Source: Lonepinella koalarum (GTDB lineage Bacteria > Pseudomonadota > Gammaproteobacteria > Enterobacterales > Pasteurellaceae). From it: DNA of 64,000 bases. Positions 59,892-64,000 of this stretch are shown piece by piece. The notes under the pieces were generated by a model, which had not been told where the DNA came from, did not search any database, and saw nothing but the letters and a program-made list of their open reading frames with translations. Both the position numbers and the translations under genes were made by a program. Position 1 is the stretch's first letter, and every line of letters begins with the position of its first letter. The stretch is from NCBI RefSeq assembly GCF_042926695.1, contig NZ_CP170642.1, positions 1,736,001 through 1,800,000 of the forward strand. The letters run 5' to 3'.

Positions 59892-62800
59892 TTACTCTGC
59901 CGTATTCAACCCTTGCATTTTTCGCCAGCGGTTTAACATGACGCGTTGATATTCATCTGAATGTTGATGGTAATCTCGCAAGCGTTGCTCGTAGGCTTCT
60001 TGGCTGAGTCTTCCTGCTCGCAAGGCTTTTGTTAGTTGGGCTTTTTGGCTGCGGATTTGGGCGGAACGTTTTTTGTCAAGTTCATAGAAAGTGACAATGT
60101 CCTTGCGTTCGTCCGTAAGCCAACCATCTAACTTGCCCCGTTCTTTACGAGAGTTGTATTCCCTTGCCACATTTGCCGCTTCGTGAATGCTTTCATAATA
60201 ACGGCTGGCGTTAGCAAATTGATTTGGCGTGCCAATGAGCTGATTGATAAACGGAATGCGAGTGTCTAAGCCGTGTTTTTCTCGATTCGGATTTTCAATA
60301 AACATCGTGCTTAACTCTTTCAGTGAGCCAACAAAACCGCTGTAACCGTCAAACACATTTTTCACCTGTTCAGGGTGCATATCCACGCCAATGGTGTCAT
60401 GAATCCCCAAGGCTAGATCTTGCCAAAAATCCGCCGTGGTAGATTTAGCTTGTTCCGCTTTGAGCTTGTCTTTGTTGACATATTCCGTGGTGATGCTGTT
60501 ACCAAAAGCATTACGGTTTAAGGTAATTTGTGCAATGGGTTGTAGTAGCGTTGGGGTAAAGGTTAACGCCGCTTTCTCCAACGGATATTTGCCTGCTGAA
60601 ATTTCACTTGGGGCAATGGGGGCAATGGATTTTGTACTTTGCACAAACATATTCACCGCTGCTTCGGAAACGGAAATATCCGACACTGCCGCTTTGACCA
60701 TATTGGTGGCAAAGTTCCACGCCAATTGTGGCATACCAAACCCCACGGGGATTTTTAGTATTTTCTCGCCCGGTAACGGAATCGGAATATAACGGGTAAT
60801 ATCCCCCTGTTTGTCCAGTTCGTTACCCCCTTCGTCATCGTCCCACAAGGCACGCAACATCATATACAACGGCATCATCACCGCCATATACCCTAGGAAA
60901 CGTTTTTGCCCTTTTGGCGTAGACAAATATTTCATCATGTTACGTCCGCCCATTGCCGTTGGTTGTGCAAAGGCATACAAGGCTTTGAAAAATGGCATCA
61001 CCGACCCTGTTTTGCGGAAGTTGGTGAGTTCCAAAGTAATCCCTGCCGCTTGTTTTGGGTCAACCCCGTGTTCAATCAAGGCTTGATAAGACGCTAGCGA
61101 TGACACTGTGTCAAAGATTTTGTTATAGCCTGCAATGACTTCTCCTGCTTGCAACAGTTTCTTGCTCACAACGGAATTTTCTTTTTGCAGTTTTTTCACC
61201 AAATCTTTTTCGGTGGTTTCCAAATAGGTGCGGTAAGTGGATAACGCCCCTTGGGCTAACATGTCTTTCAGCAGTTTTTCGCTTGGCTGACTGTCTCGCA
61301 ATGTTTGATTAAAACCAAAACGCTTGGTGGCTTGCCAAATGCCTTTGCTTGGATTGACCGCATTGTTTAAAAAGGTGCGGGCGATTTTATCCATTTGTTG
61401 ACTATCAAGCAGATTACCGTTTTTATCAAAGACTTTTTGAATACGGATAAACTCGGATTTCTCCCATACATCACGCATCATGTTGACGGGGGCAAAAGTA
61501 ATATTCCATTGCGTCACCCCACGGGCAAACCAGCCCAACGGCTTGGAAACTGCACGCATAAAGCTGTTCGATTGCTCCACATTTTCCCGTTGAATGGCTT
61601 GAATTACTGCGGGCGGTAAACCGTATTCAAAATACTCCCCGCCTTGTTTGCGAATCAACACATTGTCACTGGAACGGGTCGTTCCCCCTAATCGTTTCTT
61701 GCTCAAACCTAAGGTTTTTTCCAATTGCTCACGGGCAGATTTTTCTGCTAAATGATTGATTTGTACCAATTCATCAAGTTTTTCTTGGTAAATGTCATCA
61801 ATGCGATTTTTAAATTCCGCCCAACCGGAGTAAGTAGTGGTTTTGCCAATGGCTCGCCAAGACGCATCAATGCCGTCTTCTGCTTCCGACATTTTGCGTC
61901 CTTTCAATTGACGATCTCGGGAAATATTCACCGCAGTTTGCCCCGCCCCACTAATCCCATCAAAGTCTTCCTGTGCATTCGGATCGCCCGTTAACGGCAC
62001 ATAATGGGGGTTCTTTTTAAACTCCCTATATTGCTCTTCGGTGTAACGCCCTGACGCATGATCTAACACTAAACGATGTTGATTTAGGCGATATAAATGC
62101 CGTACGGCTTCTTCCAAATCCACTCTGGAAATATGTTTTTCAATATTGTCCATAATGATTTTGGCGTTAGCATTTGACCAACCGCCTGCCGTGCCAATTT
62201 TAAATTCCACATCAGGGTCGATAGATTCCACATCATGTTTACGGCGACGATATGTGCGATTGGCTTTGCGATAGACTTTGTCGGCATCTTCCACTGCTTT
62301 AATTAAATCAGGATTGGTCGGATCTTTCGCCCACTCGTTTTGTGCAAGCGATCTTTCCGCTTTCGCTTCCAGCATGGCTTTACGCTCACGGGCTAGAATT
62401 TCATTATTCTTCTCAATGGCATAACGAGTCGAAGCCCAATACCCCACCAACCGTTTAATAGTCAGTTCGTCTTTATTGTATTTCTTGCTTAACGCCACCA
62501 ATTTTGCCATTAATGGTTTCAAGAATTGCTGTTCAATTTCGCTGTTTAATGCGTCCCGTCTGCCTGTGGCCAGATACAAATCATGGCGTAACATTTCAAT
62601 TTCATGTTCGCTATATCCATGATCTTTCAACCCGTCAATCCAGTCATTCACCGGTCGGAGTTGGTCAGCTACTTTCTCGTCCACCTTGCCAATTAGCGTA
62701 TTCCAACGTTCTCTTAAGCCTGCGAAGTTACGCCCCCGCACATCATCAAACCACCCCGCTTCCTGTGTCGCTTGCCCCTTTTGTGCAAGGTTAGCGGCGG

Positions 62801-64000
62801 ATTGACGGCGAGAATAGCGAATGTCATTGTTAGCATTATCTGCTTCTTGCTGATTATCTTCTTGCAAAATTTGCAATAAGCGTTTATCATCAATGGCAGA
62901 GAAAGGTGAATTGCTTTCGGAATTTGGAGTTGTTATCCCTAGAGTAGAAAGTAGTTCGCCTTTTTCAGACGAGCTATTAGGGTTCTCCGCAGTTGATACG
63001 CGAGAGGTAAATTCTAATAGCTCGTCATTAGGCGAGTTATTGTCAATCCGCGAACTTGTTATTCGTGAAGCTATTGCAATTAACTCGCCTTTTTCTATAG
63101 GCGTAAGTTTATGGTCATAATATTTCTCACCATTACTATCTGTCGCAATAACGGCTCTTACCGTATAATCTTTCTTCCCGATATTTAACCCTGCCACATA
63201 ATAATCATACTCTCTAATTTCAGGATTTTTCGCTTTATCTTCATTAGGTAAAGTATCTAAATACACAGCATTCTCAATAATTTGCGGAATAGCAGCAATA
63301 CTTTGTAAATGTTCAGGATTTTTAAAGTCGTGATGTAATACTTCCAAAATACTACTACGAGTTAAATTAACTTTTCCGCCTGTATCCTTATTTGTATAAA
63401 CCCCACGCAAAGATTTACCATAATTCAACGCATTGCGTTTATACTGCTTCATATCCGAACTTGCTTCAATCTCTTTGCCTGAAATATGAATACTTTCACT
63501 TTCACGCAATTTCTCTAGGGTTTCGGTTTTTGGACGACGTGAAAACAACACATTCCCACCGCTATTTTCATCTAGCTCATTGGTTGCCTGTTTTACCGTT
63601 TCCGCACGGCTATTGGTGTCATTAGGATCATACTCATAGATTTTTAACCCTGCTTTTTCCAATACGTTGTAGGCATTTTTTGGCAAGTTTTCTGGCACCA
63701 CTGCACCGAGAAAATCGCTAAATTGCGTTACGTCTTTGGCTTTGGCCTCGAAATATTCCGTTGGCATCGCTTTTAATTTTGCCAACATATCCGCTACGGC
63801 TTGACGATTTTGTGGGGTATTTTCCACTGAAGAATAGACAAAGGCTTGTTCAATACTTTCATCTACCGCATTGTGCAATAAATTATAAATCTCATTGCCA
63901 ACGCCTAATTGCTCGCCCAATGTTGCTACGTCATTTTCCATTTGTTCAATGGCTTGTTCTGACGTTTCCTTATCTACTAAGCGACTTTTATTCTTTTGAA
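59892..64000 (-). CDS. Giant phage polyvalent protein, partial (runs off the window)
   Basis: At least 1369 residues and incomplete at its N-terminus: the frame is open to the window edge (…DKETSEQAIEQMEND), so ATG 63941 is probably not the start. By eye, from the visible part: region FSDFLGAVVPENLPKNAYNVL...IYEYD; junction NVLFSRRPKTE; a domain with GGKVNLTRSSILEVLHHDF and KYYDHKLTPIEKGEL (LPD3/PBECR nuclease-like pattern); junction DIRYSRRQSAAN; a long coiled region; and a C-terminal part with WNITFAPVNMMRDVWE, AAGITLELTNFRKTG, GGRNMMKYLSTP and hydrophobic PVGFGMPQLAWNFATN, matching the LPD38 type. Such proteins are thought to be injected with phage DNA and act early in the host. Confidence 0.75.
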   Translation of the reverse strand, partial: QKNKSRLVDKETSEQAIEQMENDVATLGEQLGVGNEIYNLLHNAVDESIEQAFVYSSVENTPQNRQAVADMLAKLKAMPTEYFEAKAKDVTQFSDFLGAVVPENLPKNAYNVLEKAGLKIYEYDPNDTNSRAETVKQATNELDENSGGNVLFSRRPKTETLEKLRESESIHISGKEIEASSDMKQYKRNALNYGKSLRGVYTNKDTGGKVNLTRSSILEVLHHDFKNPEHLQSIAAIPQIIENAVYLDTLPNEDKAKNPEIREYDYYVAGLNIGKKDYTVRAVIATDSNGEKYYDHKLTPIEKGELIAIASRITSSRIDNNSPNDELLEFTSRVSTAENPNSSSEKGELLSTLGITTPNSESNSPFSAIDDKRLLQILQEDNQQEADNANNDIRYSRRQSAANLAQKGQATQEAGWFDDVRGRNFAGLRERWNTLIGKVDEKVADQLRPVNDWIDGLKDHGYSEHEIEMLRHDLYLATGRRDALNSEIEQQFLKPLMAKLVALSKKYNKDELTIKRLVGYWASTRYAIEKNNEILARERKAMLEAKAERSLAQNEWAKDPTNPDLIKAVEDADKVYRKANRTYRRRKHDVESIDPDVEFKIGTAGGWSNANAKIIMDNIEKHISRVDLEEAVRHLYRLNQHRLVLDHASGRYTEEQYREFKKNPHYVPLTGDPNAQEDFDGISGAGQTAVNISRDRQLKGRKMSEAEDGIDASWRAIGKTTTYSGWAEFKNRIDDIYQEKLDELVQINHLAEKSAREQLEKTLGLSKKRLGGTTRSSDNVLIRKQGGEYFEYGLPPAVIQAIQRENVEQSNSFMRAVSKPLGWFARGVTQWNITFAPVNMMRDVWEKSEFIRIQKVFDKNGNLLDSQQMDKIARTFLNNAVNPSKGIWQATKRFGFNQTLRDSQPSEKLLKDMLAQGALSTYRTYLETTEKDLVKKLQKENSVVSKKLLQAGEVIAGYNKIFDTVSSLASYQALIEHGVDPKQAAGITLELTNFRKTGSVMPFFKALYAFAQPTAMGGRNMMKYLSTPKGQKRFLGYMAVMMPLYMMLRALWDDDEGGNELDKQGDITRYIPIPLPGEKILKIPVGFGMPQLAWNFATNMVKAAVSDISVSEAAVNMFVQSTKSIAPIAPSEISAGKYPLEKAALTFTPTLLQPIAQITLNRNAFGNSITTEYVNKDKLKAEQAKSTTADFWQDLALGIHDTIGVDMHPEQVKNVFDGYSGFVGSLKELSTMFIENPNREKHGLDTRIPFINQLIGTPNQFANASRYYESIHEAANVAREYNSRKERGKLDGWLTDERKDIVTFYELDKKRSAQIRSQKAQLTKALRAGRLSQEAYEQRLRDYHQHSDEYQRVMLNRWRKMQGLNTAE

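Overview
The window is a Pasteurellaceae chromosome segment of low to moderate GC. It carries many copies of the Hin-type DNA uptake signal core AAGTGCGGT (for example 17295, 31480, 36728, 38873, 53081, 55841), which points to the Haemophilus / Aggregatibacter / Pasteurella / Avibacterium side of the family. I do not name a species.

Layout. 1-10.9 kb: thiol peroxidase, then a complete sialic acid module. The leftward operon nanE-nanK-siaR-nanA-nagB-nagA faces a rightward operon siaP-siaQM-nanM across a shared regulatory region with a CRP-like site. 10.9-14.4 kb: a structured repeat family, a small toxin-antitoxin pair whose toxin has an in-frame stop, a glutathione S-transferase, a porin with an elaborate upstream region, and an MxKDx-repeat protein. 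14.6-30.3 kb: a CPA1 antiporter, tex, and a nitrogen-assimilation set (gdhA, asnB, gltBD, glnA) with an nfsA-type nitroreductase. 30.4-36.6 kb: argE, then a five-gene import operon behind a Fur-like site. It encodes an outer-membrane barrel that looks like the OprC/NosA copper receptors but has no visible plug, a twin-arginine substrate-binding protein, a permease, an ATPase and a small membrane protein. 36.8-40.1 kb: argC-argB-argH.

40.3-41.9 kb is a small island between argH and nhaA holding a translationally coupled DUF262 + HEPN pair. It is the best candidate for a poorly described defence system. 42.3-44.4 kb: nhaA and a DUF535 (VirK/YbjX) gene. 44.4-51.0 kb: two tandem paralogous autotransporters with long Lys-Pro-Glu repeat linkers. 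One is intact. The other is out of frame at two tandem-repeat sites (ten Gs, and four 11-bp units), which looks like contingency-locus phase variation. 51.1-52.5 kb: an IS3-family element with an apparently substituted catalytic Asp. 52.5-56.5 kb: purL under a PurR box.

56.85 kb to the end: the 3' half of a tRNA-Ser(UGA) marks an attachment site, followed by the end of a prophage whose genes all read leftwards. These are two small Cys-rich proteins, a probable virion-associated protein, a toxin-antitoxin pair, and a giant polyvalent protein that runs off the window edge.

Functional links: SiaPQM imports sialic acid after NanM sets its anomer. NanA, NanK, NanE, NagA and NagB convert it to fructose-6-phosphate, releasing ammonia that GdhA, GlnA and GltBD can use. 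All family calls were made by eye from the translated sequence without database searches.
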